Assembly (NCBI GenBank): GCA_022843465.1
Contig: JALHNO010000020.1
Location: forward strand, 25,147 to 89,146
Length of the DNA stretch: 64,000 nt
DNA from: Pseudomonadota bacterium
Lineage (GTDB): Bacteria; Pseudomonadota; Gammaproteobacteria; Xanthomonadales; Ahniellaceae
Reading direction: 5' to 3'
Part shown: positions 34,490 through 42,774 of the stretch, piece by piece
Layout of the letters: each line of letters begins with the position of its first letter
Position numbering within the stretch: position 1 is the first letter of the stretch
Made by a program: the position numbers and the translations under genes
The notes under the pieces: model-generated
Seen by the model: the letters and a program-made list of their open reading frames with translations, nothing else
Database searches by the model: none
Told to the model about the DNA's origin: nothing

Positions 34490-35042
34490 TTCCCACTCCT
34501 TCCAGTTGCGCGCGGATTCTGTTCCGCGCATGCATGAGCCGGGTCTTTACCGTTCCCGGTGGAACGTCCAGGGCGACGGCGATCTCGGCCACGCTCAGGC
34601 TTTCCAGATAAAACAGCGACAGCACCGCGCGCTGTGCGGCCGGCAGCGATTGCAGCGCAGCCATCACCTGATCGATGTCGGCATCGAGTTCGCCATCCGG
34701 GACATCCGTGCTGAACTCCTCCTCGTCGATGCACAAGGCATCGGCGACGCGACGCTGCAGATCAGAACCACGAAACAGCCGCTGACAACGCCGCGTCACG
34801 ATCTGGAATGCCCAGGCCGGAAACGCCGCCAGATCTTCCAGCCTGCCGAGTCCGCGCAGTATCTCGATCCAGCTGTCCTGCACCGCATCGCGTGCCCGCT
34901 CGGTATCACCGAGCAGACGCCAGGCATGCCGCAGCAATTTGGGTTGCCAACGAACCACCAGCCGTTGCCAGGCCGGCCGGTCGCCGGTCAGCGCCGAGGC
35001 GACCAGGTATTCATCGAGAATTCTTTCGCTGCTTCTTTGCAC
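34473..35042 (-). CDS. ECF RNA polymerase sigma factor
   Basis: This is a 189-residue sigma-70 family ECF factor. Region 2 (about 20-88) has VVRWQPKLLRHAWRLLGDTERARDAVQDSWIEILRGL and FPAWAFQIVTRRC. Region 4 (about 125-180) has ALQSLPAAQRAVLSLFYLESLSVAEIAVALDVPPGTVKTRLMHARNRIR. The only early start is a GTG at 35042. It overlaps the DUF6768 gene downstream. No classical anti-sigma with a ZAS domain is visible, so DUF6768 may be the regulatory partner. Confidence 0.9.
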   Translation of the reverse strand: MQRSSERILDEYLVASALTGDRPAWQRLVVRWQPKLLRHAWRLLGDTERARDAVQDSWIEILRGLGRLEDLAAFPAWAFQIVTRRCQRLFRGSDLQRRVADALCIDEEEFSTDVPDGELDADIDQVMAALQSLPAAQRAVLSLFYLESLSVAEIAVALDVPPGTVKTRLMHARNRIRAQLEGVGNEQAG

Positions 35043-35167
35043 GATCCGGCTGCCCTTGCCTTGCTGTCACATCTTAGGTGCCAGCAGGGTGCGAATCGGT
35101 TCAATCGCGGATCGCGGCGCCGCCGGCCGCTGCCTGGACCGCGCCGGCGCGCTCACAACGGATCGGG

Positions 35168-35521
35168 TCAGGAGCGCGCGGCCTGGTCGATGGTCCAGGT
35201 GATCGCCGTGTAGATCAGCGCCAGCACAAACAGCGCACCAAAGATGCGCTTGTTGTGGCGGGCAAGCCAGACCGGCAGGAAAATGTCGAAGTTGTCGGCC
35301 CGGTCTTCTGTGTAGCGGGCCGCAATCGGCGTCAGCGGGCAACTGCCGCGGTTGCACGCGATGATCAGGACCTCGACCAGCACCACGGCAATCAGCAGCA
35401 GGGCGATCCCGAATGCACCGGCATGGCTGGCCCAAGGAATGGTCAAAATGCACGCGGCGAAGAAGGCCCAGGCCAGCGTATGCAGCAACTTGACCAGCAT
35501 CAGCTTGCGCGAGGGATTCAT
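35168..35521 (-). CDS. Hypothetical membrane protein, 117 aa
   Basis: This is a small inner-membrane protein with three hydrophobic segments (LLHTLAWAFFAACILTIPWA, FGIALLLIAVVLVEVLIIAC and IFGALFVLALIYTAITWTI). A conserved-looking loop, NRGSCPLTPIAARYTEDRADNFDIFLPVWLARHNK, lies between the second and third. I do not assign a family. It is the last minus-strand gene before the second MCE operon, from whose first gene it is divergent by about 195 bases. Confidence 0.68.
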   Translation of the reverse strand: MNPSRKLMLVKLLHTLAWAFFAACILTIPWASHAGAFGIALLLIAVVLVEVLIIACNRGSCPLTPIAARYTEDRADNFDIFLPVWLARHNKRIFGALFVLALIYTAITWTIDQAARS

Positions 35522-35716
35522 GGGTCAGCGGCTCCGGGGCCGAGTCGGCGCCGATGCACCTATTCTCTCCGGATCGACCGTCGCCACATTGACGCGGATC
35601 AACGCGCGGCTGACTCAGGCATGCAACGCTTCCTGCCTCGTGCCCATCGCGCCGGACATCGAAGTACCTCGGTTCGCGATGGTCGATCGATGCAATTGTC
35701 TCCTACACTGAGGACC

Positions 35717-36841
35717 ATGAACGCAGCGCGACTCCAATGGTGCGGCGAAGGCAGCGATGCCACGGTCCTGGCGGTCAGCGGGCCCTGCACCATGCGTTGT
35801 CTTCCGGGAGTTCTCGCCCAGGTCGATACGCTGAAGCGTGCACCCACGCAACTCGATCTGAGCGAACTCGAAAGCCTCGATTCCGCGGGCGCCCTGGTTC
35901 TGCTCAGGCTGCTGAACCCGCAACAACAGTATCGCGCGACCGTTGCACATATCCGCGGCGCGCGGCCCGAGCACCTTGCCCTGCTCAATCTGATTGCTGA
36001 GGCTGCCAGTACCCCGGTTTCCCCGCACAAGCCGGTGAGCGGTTGGCGCCTGTGGATCGAGCGTCTTGGCGCAACCATCGTCGGGCTATGGACCCAGATG
36101 CTGCAACTCGCCGAATTTTTTGGCGCGATCAACGCCTGCGCCTGGTCGATCCTGCGCGGACGTCGCAAGCTGCGGATGACGGCGGTGGTGCACCATATGG
36201 AGCGCACTGGTCTCGACGCAGTCCCGATCGTCAGCCTGCTGTGCTTCCTGGTCGGTGCCGTGGTGGCCTTTCTGTCAGCGACAGCGTTGCGGGATTTTGG
36301 CGCTTCGATCCTGACCGTTGAAATCGTCAGCGTCAGCTTCCTTCGCGAATTCGGCGTACTGCTTTCCGCGATCCTGGTGGCCGGTCGTTCCGGCAGCGCG
36401 TTCACCGCCGAGATCGGTTCCATGCGCAGCCGAGAGGAGATCGACGCGATCAAGGCGCTGGCGCTCGACCCGGTGGAACTCCTGGTCATCCCGCGCCTGC
36501 TTGCCTTGCTGGTCATGCTGCCGGTACTGAGTTTTCTGGCGATGCTGTCCGGCATCATCGGCGGCGCCCTGGTCGGCGCCACCGCGCTGGATATCTCACC
36601 GGTGATGTTTCTGGTGCGCATGCAGGAGGAAACCGAGCTCTACTACCTGTGGTTGGGCCTGCTCAAGGCTCCGGTGTTCGCATTTCTGATTGCGTCGATT
36701 GGCTGCCTGGAGGGCTTCAAGGTGACCGGCAGTGCCGAATCGGTCGGCAGCCACACCACGTCGTCGGTCGTGCAATCGATCTTTCTGGTGATCGTCGTCG
36801 ATGCCCTGTTCGCTGTCCTCTATATGCAACTGGACCTTTGA
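35717..36841 (+). CDS. MCE-system ABC permease with fused STAS domain
   Basis: This 374-residue protein joins an N-terminal STAS (MlaB-like) domain (about 1-95: QLDLSELESLDSAGALVLLRLL) to an MlaE-type permease (about 110-374: GLDAVPIVSLLCFLVGAVVAFLSATALRDFGA, SFLREFGVLLSAILVAGRSGSAFTAEIGSMRSREEIDAIKALALDPVELLVIPR). It starts a second MCE lipid-transport operon. Fusion of STAS and permease contrasts with mlaE at 9 kb, which has no STAS partner in its operon. The ATG at 35717 has AGGA close upstream; 35690 is an alternative start. It ends one base before the ATPase GTG. Confidence 0.92.
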   Translation: MNAARLQWCGEGSDATVLAVSGPCTMRCLPGVLAQVDTLKRAPTQLDLSELESLDSAGALVLLRLLNPQQQYRATVAHIRGARPEHLALLNLIAEAASTPVSPHKPVSGWRLWIERLGATIVGLWTQMLQLAEFFGAINACAWSILRGRRKLRMTAVVHHMERTGLDAVPIVSLLCFLVGAVVAFLSATALRDFGASILTVEIVSVSFLREFGVLLSAILVAGRSGSAFTAEIGSMRSREEIDAIKALALDPVELLVIPRLLALLVMLPVLSFLAMLSGIIGGALVGATALDISPVMFLVRMQEETELYYLWLGLLKAPVFAFLIASIGCLEGFKVTGSAESVGSHTTSSVVQSIFLVIVVDALFAVLYMQLDL

Positions 36842-36842
36842 A

Positions 36843-37640
36843 GTGACAGGCCCGGATGCTCAGAACGTCATCGAGGTGCGCGGCCTGGTCAACCGCTTTG
36901 GCGCCCAGGTCGTACATGAAAACCTGGATCTCGACGTGCGTCGCGGCGAAGTGCTGGCGGTGATTGGCGGTTCTGGTGCCGGCAAGTCCGTGCTGCTGCG
37001 CTCGATCATCGGCCTGCAGGAGCCCGCCCAGGGCCAGGTACAGGTGCTCGGCGAAGATCTGCGGGCTGCGTCGGCGGCACGACGTGCCGAGATCGAGCGT
37101 CGCTGGGGCGTGATGTTCCAGGACGGCGCCCTGTTTTCGTCGCTGAACGTACTGGAGAACATCAAGGTGCCGATGATCGAGCATCAGCCGCTGCCGCTGG
37201 ATCTGATGGATGAAATTGCACGCCTCAAGATCGCGCTGGTGGGTCTGCCTGCGGATTCGGCACACAAATACCCCAGTCAGCTCTCCGGCGGCATGCGCAA
37301 GCGCGCCGGCATCGCGCGGGCGCTCTCGCTGGATCCGGAAATCCTGTTTCTGGATGAACCGACATCGGGTCTTGATCCGCTGGGCGCGGCGGGGTTCGAC
37401 GAGCTGATCGTGACGCTCAAGAAGAGCCTGGACCTGACCGTATTTCTGGTGACGCACGATCTCGATTCCATTTTCACCTGCTGCGACCGGGTTGCCGTGC
37501 TGGTCGATCGCCACGTCGTTGCCGTCGATACGCCTGCACGCATTGCCGAACACGATCACCCCTGGATCAAGCAGTGTTTCCGTGGTCCCCGCGGTCGCAG
37601 CGCACAAGGCGCACTCGCATTGCGCCTGCAAGGAGCCTGA
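36843..37640 (+). CDS. MCE-system ABC ATPase (MlaF-like)
   Basis: This 265-residue ATPase has Walker A GGSGAGKS (42-49), signature LSGGM (147-151), Walker B ILFLDE (167-172) and the switch histidine in LVTHDLDS. The GTG at 36843 follows the permease stop by one base and is in frame. The reading from 36801 would overlap the permease coding end and adds nothing family-like. It energises the second MCE transporter together with the STAS-permease and the MCE protein downstream. Confidence 0.92.
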   Translation: MTGPDAQNVIEVRGLVNRFGAQVVHENLDLDVRRGEVLAVIGGSGAGKSVLLRSIIGLQEPAQGQVQVLGEDLRAASAARRAEIERRWGVMFQDGALFSSLNVLENIKVPMIEHQPLPLDLMDEIARLKIALVGLPADSAHKYPSQLSGGMRKRAGIARALSLDPEILFLDEPTSGLDPLGAAGFDELIVTLKKSLDLTVFLVTHDLDSIFTCCDRVAVLVDRHVVAVDTPARIAEHDHPWIKQCFRGPRGRSAQGALALRLQGA

Positions 37641-37641
37641 A

Positions 37642-38613
37642 GTGGAAACCCATGCCCGCTTTTTTCTGATCGGCGTGTTCTCCCTGGTGGTCACCGTGGC
37701 CCTGATCCTGTTCGTGCTGTGGTTGGGCAGGATGCAACTGGATCGCGAGTATCAGAACTACGATGTGCGCTTCCACGAATCGGTCGCCGGCCTGGCAGTG
37801 GGCGGTATCGTCCAGTTCCACGGCATCCAGATTGGTGAGGTGCGCAAGCTCAGTCTCGATCCCGATGATCCGCGCGAAGTCAGTGTCCGCGTGCGGGTGT
37901 CAGCGTCTGCGCCGATCAAGACCGATACCAGGGCGCAGCTGAGCTATACCGGCTTGACTGGCGTCGCAGTGGTCGAACTCTTCGGCGGCACGCCAGAGGC
38001 GAAACTGCTGCGCGAGGTCGACCTGCGTCCGGCGCCACACATCGACACGGTGCCATCGACGCTGAGCCAATTGATGAGCGGTGGCAGCGGTGCCATGCAC
38101 AGCGCGCAGGAAGTGATGGCGCGGGTCGCCGAGGTGCTCAGCGATGACAATATCCACAGGGTTTCCGCCTTGCTCGATAATCTGCAGGTGGTCAGCGAGG
38201 GCATCAAGAGCGACTACCCGAGCCTGCGCGCGGCGCTTGCCGATGCGCGCACACTGGAACGCCGGCTCAGCTCGGCCGCCGAGCGCGCCGATCGCATCCT
38301 CGCCCAAGTCGAAGCCGGGTTGCGGGCACCATCGTCTGAGGGAGACCGCAACCTGTTCGAAGAAGCGCGTGTCGCCGTCACCGACATCAAGCAGGCCGCG
38401 CTGGCCATCGAGGCCTTTGCCGAGAAGGGCAGTACGGCCGTCGATGGCCTCGATGCCCAGGCGCGCACTGAACTGGCCGCCACACTGCAGGCGCTGCAGC
38501 AGACCAGCGAGAATCTGGCGCGCATCACGCGCCGTTTCGATCAGGCGCCTGCCGACTACCTCCTGGGCGCAGAAGCCCTGCCTGTCTACACGCCCAAAGC
38601 GGGAAAGCACTGA
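37642..38613 (+). CDS. MCE-domain lipid-binding protein (MlaD-like, long)
   Basis: This 323-residue protein has an N-terminal membrane anchor (ARFFLIGVFSLVVTVALILFVLWLG) and one MCE domain (about 40-120: YDVRFHESVAGLAVGGIVQFHGIQIGEVRKLSLDPDDP, then IKTDTRAQLSYTGLTGVAVVELFGG). A long helical tail (about 140-310) may form the tunnel or needle seen in long MCE proteins. The GTG at 37642 has AAGGAG six bases upstream, within the end of the ATPase gene. Cargo is presumably phospholipid, but this is inferred from the family. Confidence 0.92.
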   Translation: METHARFFLIGVFSLVVTVALILFVLWLGRMQLDREYQNYDVRFHESVAGLAVGGIVQFHGIQIGEVRKLSLDPDDPREVSVRVRVSASAPIKTDTRAQLSYTGLTGVAVVELFGGTPEAKLLREVDLRPAPHIDTVPSTLSQLMSGGSGAMHSAQEVMARVAEVLSDDNIHRVSALLDNLQVVSEGIKSDYPSLRAALADARTLERRLSSAAERADRILAQVEAGLRAPSSEGDRNLFEEARVAVTDIKQAALAIEAFAEKGSTAVDGLDAQARTELAATLQALQQTSENLARITRRFDQAPADYLLGAEALPVYTPKAGKH

Positions 38614-38615
38614 GC

Positions 38616-39218
38616 ATGCGCATCCACCAACAAATCCTATTGTGCACCACCGTGCTGATCCTGTCGGGATGCACGCTGATCGCCAGACCGGACGCGCTGA
38701 CCACGCTGCAACTGACCTTGCCCACAGCGACAGCCAATGCCGGCTGGCCAGATGGATTGACCCTGGGCAACGTACGCGCGGTCTCTGCGCTGGAGAGCAA
38801 CCGCGTGCTCGTCGTAGAGGGTGCCACCCTGATGCAGCACCAGGGATTGCGCTGGGCGGAGTCGCCAGCGATTCTGCTCGCCGAGCAGCTTCAATTGCGG
38901 CGCGTTCGCGCCATCGAAGGCGGTGCGCGCAGTGCGGATCGTAACGCCAGACTGGATGTGTGGCTGAGTCGCTTCGATCTGCAGATCGAGGCGGATGGCA
39001 CACAGGCTGTTCGGGTCGCACTGTCGGCGGAGCTGAAATGTCTGCGCTCGGAAGTCCACGTCGAATTTCCGCCCGTTGAGCATTCGCAGTCACCGACCAC
39101 GACAGATGCGCAGGGCCTCGCCGAAGCCTTCAGTCTGGCAACCGGCAGGGCAGTGGATTCCGTGCTGGGCACCGTGAGGTCGAAACTGCAATCCTGCGCG
39201 GCCGCGCCGGATCGCTGA
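38616..39218 (+). CDS. ABC-type transport auxiliary lipoprotein (PqiC-like)
   Basis: This is a 200-residue lipoprotein (LLCTTVLILSGC) of the ABC-transport auxiliary/PqiC-DUF330 type. It has VRAVSALESNRVLVVEGATLMQHQGLRWAESPAILLAEQL, then an antiparallel region (LDVWLSRFDLQIEADGTQAVRVALSAEL). Such lipoproteins sit at the outer membrane or periplasm and work with MCE transporters. It starts two bases after the MCE gene stop, completing a four-gene permease-ATPase-MCE-lipoprotein operon. Confidence 0.85.
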   Translation: MRIHQQILLCTTVLILSGCTLIARPDALTTLQLTLPTATANAGWPDGLTLGNVRAVSALESNRVLVVEGATLMQHQGLRWAESPAILLAEQLQLRRVRAIEGGARSADRNARLDVWLSRFDLQIEADGTQAVRVALSAELKCLRSEVHVEFPPVEHSQSPTTTDAQGLAEAFSLATGRAVDSVLGTVRSKLQSCAAAPDR

Positions 39219-39326
39219 ATCCAGGACAGCGATATCGAACAGGCTCGGTGATTATCGCTACAGTTGACCGCGCATGGCCCCGGTCTCGGGGACCGGCGTG
39301 ACATGGATCGACGAAGGGGAGGCCGG

Positions 39327-40457
39327 ATGCACATGCGATTTGCTCGCGCGCCACGAATGGCATCAATCCTGACTACGATCCTGCTGTTGCTCGCCCACCC
39401 TGGCGCCAGCGCATCCCAAGTGGTGCCCGAAGCCGATCGCATGCTGAGCGAGTTCGCGAACGCAAGCGGCAGTCCGGGGCTTGCGGTATCGGTCGCGCAT
39501 GAGGGTCGACTGGTCTGGTCCAAGGGCTATGGCGTTGCCGATATCGAGCAGCGGGTTGCGGTGCATCCTGCGACCACGAAGTTCCGGGTGGGCAGTGTGG
39601 TCAAGCCGATGACGGCGCTTGCTCTGGTCACGCTGGTGGAGCGAGGCAGCATCGATCTCGACGCCGATGTGCGCCACTACGTGCCGACGTTTCCGGAAAA
39701 GGAGCATGTCTTCAGTGTCCGCCAGTTGGCTGGCCATCTTGCCGGCATCCGCCATTACGCGGGCGATGAGGCCTATGCCCGGAAGAACTACGCCAGCGTG
39801 CGCGCGTCTCTGGATATCTTCCAGTCTGATCCGCTGATCGGCGTGCCGGGCGCGCAATGGAAATACTCCTCATACGGATACAACCTGCTCAGCGCCGTCA
39901 TTGAACAGGCCGCGGGCAAGCCCTTTCTGGACGTTATGGGCGAAACGGTGTTTGTTCCGCTTGGCATGACGGCCACGGTGCCCGATCGCCTCCAGGACAT
40001 CGTGCCCGATCGCGGTCGCTACTACTTCCGTCGCGACGGCGAGCTCTACAACGAACCCGAAGTGGACAACAGCTACAAATGGGCCAGCGGTGGCTTGCTG
40101 TCCACCACCGATGACCTGGCGCGTTTTGGCCTTGCGCATCTGGACGACGAAAAAGTCTCACCCGCGATGCGAAGCCTGCTCTGGACCGAGCAGAAGACCA
40201 CATCCGGTGACGCCACTGGTTACGGTATCGGCTGGCGCATCGTGCGCGATGCCGACGGCAACAACTGGATCGGTCACGGCGGCGGCTCAATCGGCGGAAC
40301 CTCGCAACTCTGGCTGCTGCCCGAACATGATCTCGTCATCGCGATGGCCAGCAACCTGACCGAACTGGATTACGTGGACCTGCTGCCGCGGTTGAGTGCG
40401 TTGTTTATCGCGCGAACGGATGCTCCAGTCGAGGACGCTGCTGCGACTGTTGAGTAG
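39327..40457 (+). CDS. Serine hydrolase of the beta-lactamase (class C/LACTB-like) family
   Basis: This is a 376-residue exported serine hydrolase. After the signal peptide (about 1-30) come the SxxK nucleophile motif S90-V-V-K93, the tyrosine motif YSSYGY (181-186) and the C-terminal HGGGSIGG (about 335), equivalent to KTG/HxG. The YSSYGY form, with Ser in place of Asn, resembles LACTB-like peptidases more than AmpC beta-lactamases, so a peptidase or esterase is more likely than antibiotic hydrolysis. GGAGG lies four bases before the ATG at 39327; the ATG at 39333 is also possible. Confidence 0.85.
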   Translation: MHMRFARAPRMASILTTILLLLAHPGASASQVVPEADRMLSEFANASGSPGLAVSVAHEGRLVWSKGYGVADIEQRVAVHPATTKFRVGSVVKPMTALALVTLVERGSIDLDADVRHYVPTFPEKEHVFSVRQLAGHLAGIRHYAGDEAYARKNYASVRASLDIFQSDPLIGVPGAQWKYSSYGYNLLSAVIEQAAGKPFLDVMGETVFVPLGMTATVPDRLQDIVPDRGRYYFRRDGELYNEPEVDNSYKWASGGLLSTTDDLARFGLAHLDDEKVSPAMRSLLWTEQKTTSGDATGYGIGWRIVRDADGNNWIGHGGGSIGGTSQLWLLPEHDLVIAMASNLTELDYVDLLPRLSALFIARTDAPVEDAAATVE

Positions 40458-40504
40458 TCATCAGGTCGACTTCCGTGGTGCCTGGTCGTGCTTTTGCCGT
40501 TGCA

Positions 40505-40745
40505 TATGTAGAGCGGGGCTTGCCCCGCTGCCGTTGCCGTTGCCGTTGCCGTTGACGTCGATGTCGATGTTGATGTTGATGTTGATGTTGATGTTGTAGA
40601 GCTGGCCTGCCCCGCTACCGTTGATCTTTGTCCGTGGTGATTCGCTCTCTGTCACCGTCAAGAAGATCACAAGCGGGCACGCTCCCGGGTGCATCGTGGC
40701 TACGGCACGACAGGAAGACGGAGTCGGTGCTGACGCCTGAGTGGC
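40505..40745. repeat. Composite dispersed repeat, copy A, with an 11-unit hexamer tract
   Basis: This is non-coding. It starts with a palindrome GCGGGGC-TT-GCCCCGC (40513-40528). Then come four CCGTTG units (40531-40554), one ACGTCG, one ATGTCG and five ATGTTG (to 40596). A degenerate second palindrome follows, then GATCTTTGTCCG and a degraded hairpin block near 40676-40715. The same order of parts recurs near 44.7, 44.9 and, reversed, 47.7 kb. The opposite-strand open frame (runs of Asn-Gly and Asn-Ile) is a product of the hexamers. Confidence 0.8.
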
Positions 40746-40754
40746 GCCAGAACC

Positions 40755-41249
40755 TCACAACCCCCGACCGACTCCCTTCAAGAGTGCGCGCCCCACGTCC
40801 TGCCACGTTTCGACGTGATGCATGCCGGCAGGAACCCGGCCTTCTTGGCGGCCAAACAGGTACAGATTGGGGACGATGCCGATCATCGCCTGCAGCACGT
40901 CGGTTCGATCGTCGATGAAGTGCGTGATGCCAAGCTCACGGCAGTGAACAGCCTTCTCAGGGCGTTTCAGGCAGAATCGTACGTTTCCCCTGTCGATTCC
41001 AGTTCGCTCGAAGAACTGATGGCGCTCAAACCATAGCAAGGTCTTGTCTTGAACCCGCTTCCCGCACTTGGAAATGATCCAGGCGAGCCCTTCGAACCGA
41101 CTAACGAGCTCCGGAACGACTTCAAACATGCCGTCGTAGGCCGGGGTGGCCAAGGCGTCTTCAAGCGACCCTCCGATGAAAGAAGTATCCGGTCTCGACT
41201 CATTCCCTGGGCTGATCAGTACACGCCCCACGTCAATTCCCAGCTTCAT
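40755..41249 (-). CDS. HAD-like hydrolase/nucleotidase-type protein
   Basis: This is a 164-residue cytoplasmic protein with HAD-like motifs: MKLGIDVGRVLI at the start (motif I with Gly in place of the second Asp), WIISKCG (motif II-like serine), a lysine in RPEKAVHCRELGITHF, and FIDDRTDVLQAM (motif IV acidic pair). The missing second Asp weakens a phosphatase call. The ATG at 41249 is preceded by GAGAGG. It is divergent from the LysR gene and lies in the repeat-rich accessory segment. Confidence 0.72.
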   Translation of the reverse strand: MKLGIDVGRVLISPGNESRPDTSFIGGSLEDALATPAYDGMFEVVPELVSRFEGLAWIISKCGKRVQDKTLLWFERHQFFERTGIDRGNVRFCLKRPEKAVHCRELGITHFIDDRTDVLQAMIGIVPNLYLFGRQEGRVPAGMHHVETWQDVGRALLKGVGRGL

Positions 41250-41343
41250 GTCTGCCTCTCCAAGTTTGGTGTAGGCGCATTTCACAGGAATCAGTTATTG
41301 ACAGGAACTTGATTGTTTAGATGAACTATAGAAACATTGGATA

Positions 41344-42234
41344 ATGAATCTGTTACGCGACACCACCTTGGACGCGCTGATCGCCTTCGCTGAGTTCGCC
41401 GAGGATGGAAACTTCACCCGCGCCGCAGCCCGGTTGCACATCTCGCAACCCGCCCTGCACACCAAGATCACAAAGCTTGGCCGTTCGGTCGGACGCCCCC
41501 TTTATGTGCGTCGTGGGCGGTCAATAGAAATAACGGAAACGGGCACGCAGGTGCAGCGCTTCGCCCGTGAATTGACTGCCTCCACGATGGCCTTTCAGAA
41601 CGAGCTGCTTGGCGAACCAGACCAGAGTGTCGTGTTAGCAGCCGGCGAGGGTTCGTATCTCTACTTGCTCGGCAAAGGCCTTCGGGCGTACCTGTCCAAC
41701 CAGCGAAATTCCCTGCAACTGCTTACGACCGACGGTGCCGCCGCAGTCGAGGCCGTGCGGTCTGGACGAGCCCACTTGGGCGTGGCGTCGTTGGAGACGA
41801 TTCCGCGCGACCTGACTGCGGAGCCGCTAACGCGTGTCGAGCAAGTGCTGGCGATTCCCAGGAAGCATCCGCTTTCCGCCCGTCGAACGGTTCGATTGAA
41901 GGACTTGGAGGGCGCCGAACTGATCGTGCCGCCGCCTGGACGGCCTCATCGCATGATGCTCTCGCAGATGCTGCAGTCTGCCCAGGTGAATTGGCGCGTG
42001 GCGGTCGAAGCTTCGGGTTGGGAACTCATGTTGAATCTGGTGCGCCTGGGAATGGGTCTGGCTGTCGTGAACGCCTGCTGTCGCGTACCTGCTGGCGTCA
42101 CCACTCGACCGATCCCCGAACTCCCAGCTTTGCAATATTTCATCTTCCACCGGAGCGGGGGCTTGACTGGAGCCGCGGCGAATCTGCGGAGACAGCTTGT
42201 CGCTCATGGAAATGGATGGAAGGGCGAGACCTAG
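41344..42234 (+). CDS. LysR family transcriptional regulator
   Basis: This 296-residue protein has an N-terminal LysR HTH (about 8-66: LDALIAFAEFAEDGNFTRAAARLHISQPALHTKITKLGRSVGRPLYVRRGRSIEITETG) and a periplasmic-binding-fold effector domain (about 90-290: VVLAAGEGSYLYLLGKGLRAYL, GRAHLGVASLETIPRD, VNACCRVPAGVTTRPIPEL). The AT-rich 94-base gap to the divergent HAD-like gene is the usual site of LysR action. KptA starts directly after its stop, so the two are co-transcribed. Confidence 0.9.
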   Translation: MNLLRDTTLDALIAFAEFAEDGNFTRAAARLHISQPALHTKITKLGRSVGRPLYVRRGRSIEITETGTQVQRFARELTASTMAFQNELLGEPDQSVVLAAGEGSYLYLLGKGLRAYLSNQRNSLQLLTTDGAAAVEAVRSGRAHLGVASLETIPRDLTAEPLTRVEQVLAIPRKHPLSARRTVRLKDLEGAELIVPPPGRPHRMMLSQMLQSAQVNWRVAVEASGWELMLNLVRLGMGLAVVNACCRVPAGVTTRPIPELPALQYFIFHRSGGLTGAAANLRRQLVAHGNGWKGET

Positions 42235-42774
42235 ATGCCAGACAAGCGTTTGATACAGGTGTCGAAGCTGATGTCACTGATCCTGCGGCACAAGCCTGAT
42301 CAGTTCGGCTTGGTTTTGGATCCCGAAGGATTCGTCACAATCGAGGATGTGATCAGCGCGCTCCGCAAGGTGATTCCAGATGCGAGCATCGATGACGTGC
42401 GCCGCGTGGTGGAATTGATCGAGCCGGATAAGGCCAGATTCACCATCGCTGGAATTGATATCAGGGCGAACTATGGTCACTCGCTGAGCGAGCGCATCAA
42501 GCAGGTTCGCGTAGTTCCGCCAGATGTGTTGCTGCATGGCACGAGCGAGACGGTGGCAAGCACAATTCGGCGCGAAGGCATTCGTCCGATGGGACGACAG
42601 TACGTGCATTTGACCACCATTCGCGATCTTGCCGTCAGAGTAGGCGCTCGCCACGGCAGGTCCCGAGTTCTCGAGGTCAACGCGGTTCTTGCCTCGCAAC
42701 AAGGCGTTGCCTTTTATCGCGCAAACGATTCCTTCTGGCTAGCAGACTTTGTGCCGCCCGACTTCATTCGGTGA
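42235..42774 (+). CDS. kptA: RNA 2'-phosphotransferase (Tpt1/KptA family)
   Basis: KptA removes a 2'-phosphate from RNA by transferring it to NAD+, giving ADP-ribose 1'',2''-cyclic phosphate. The 179-residue product has the complete family pattern: VSKLMSLILRHKPDQFGLVLDPEGFV (N-terminal winged helix), IRANYGHSL, VLLHGTSETVASTIRREGIRPMGRQYVHLT and FYRANDSFWLADFVPPDFI. In bacteria its natural RNA is unknown because tRNA splicing of the yeast type is absent. It begins at the base after the LysR stop, with a HAD-like gene on the other side of LysR. Confidence 0.93.
   Translation: MPDKRLIQVSKLMSLILRHKPDQFGLVLDPEGFVTIEDVISALRKVIPDASIDDVRRVVELIEPDKARFTIAGIDIRANYGHSLSERIKQVRVVPPDVLLHGTSETVASTIRREGIRPMGRQYVHLTTIRDLAVRVGARHGRSRVLEVNAVLASQQGVAFYRANDSFWLADFVPPDFIR

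Noticed and set aside
39327..40457. Serine hydrolase as an antibiotic-inactivating AmpC beta-lactamase
   Set aside because: The SxxK motif is present, but the YxN motif is YSS and the protein looks closer to LACTB-type peptidases, so a resistance call is not supported.
40461..40694. Minus-strand frame coding for Asn-Gly and Asn-Ile runs
   Set aside because: It is the translation of the hexamer tract, with no start signal or conserved ends.
41298..41332. TTGACA and TATAGA before the LysR gene as a sigma-70 promoter
   Set aside because: The two boxes are 23 bases apart, too far for a normal promoter, and no better-spaced pair was found.
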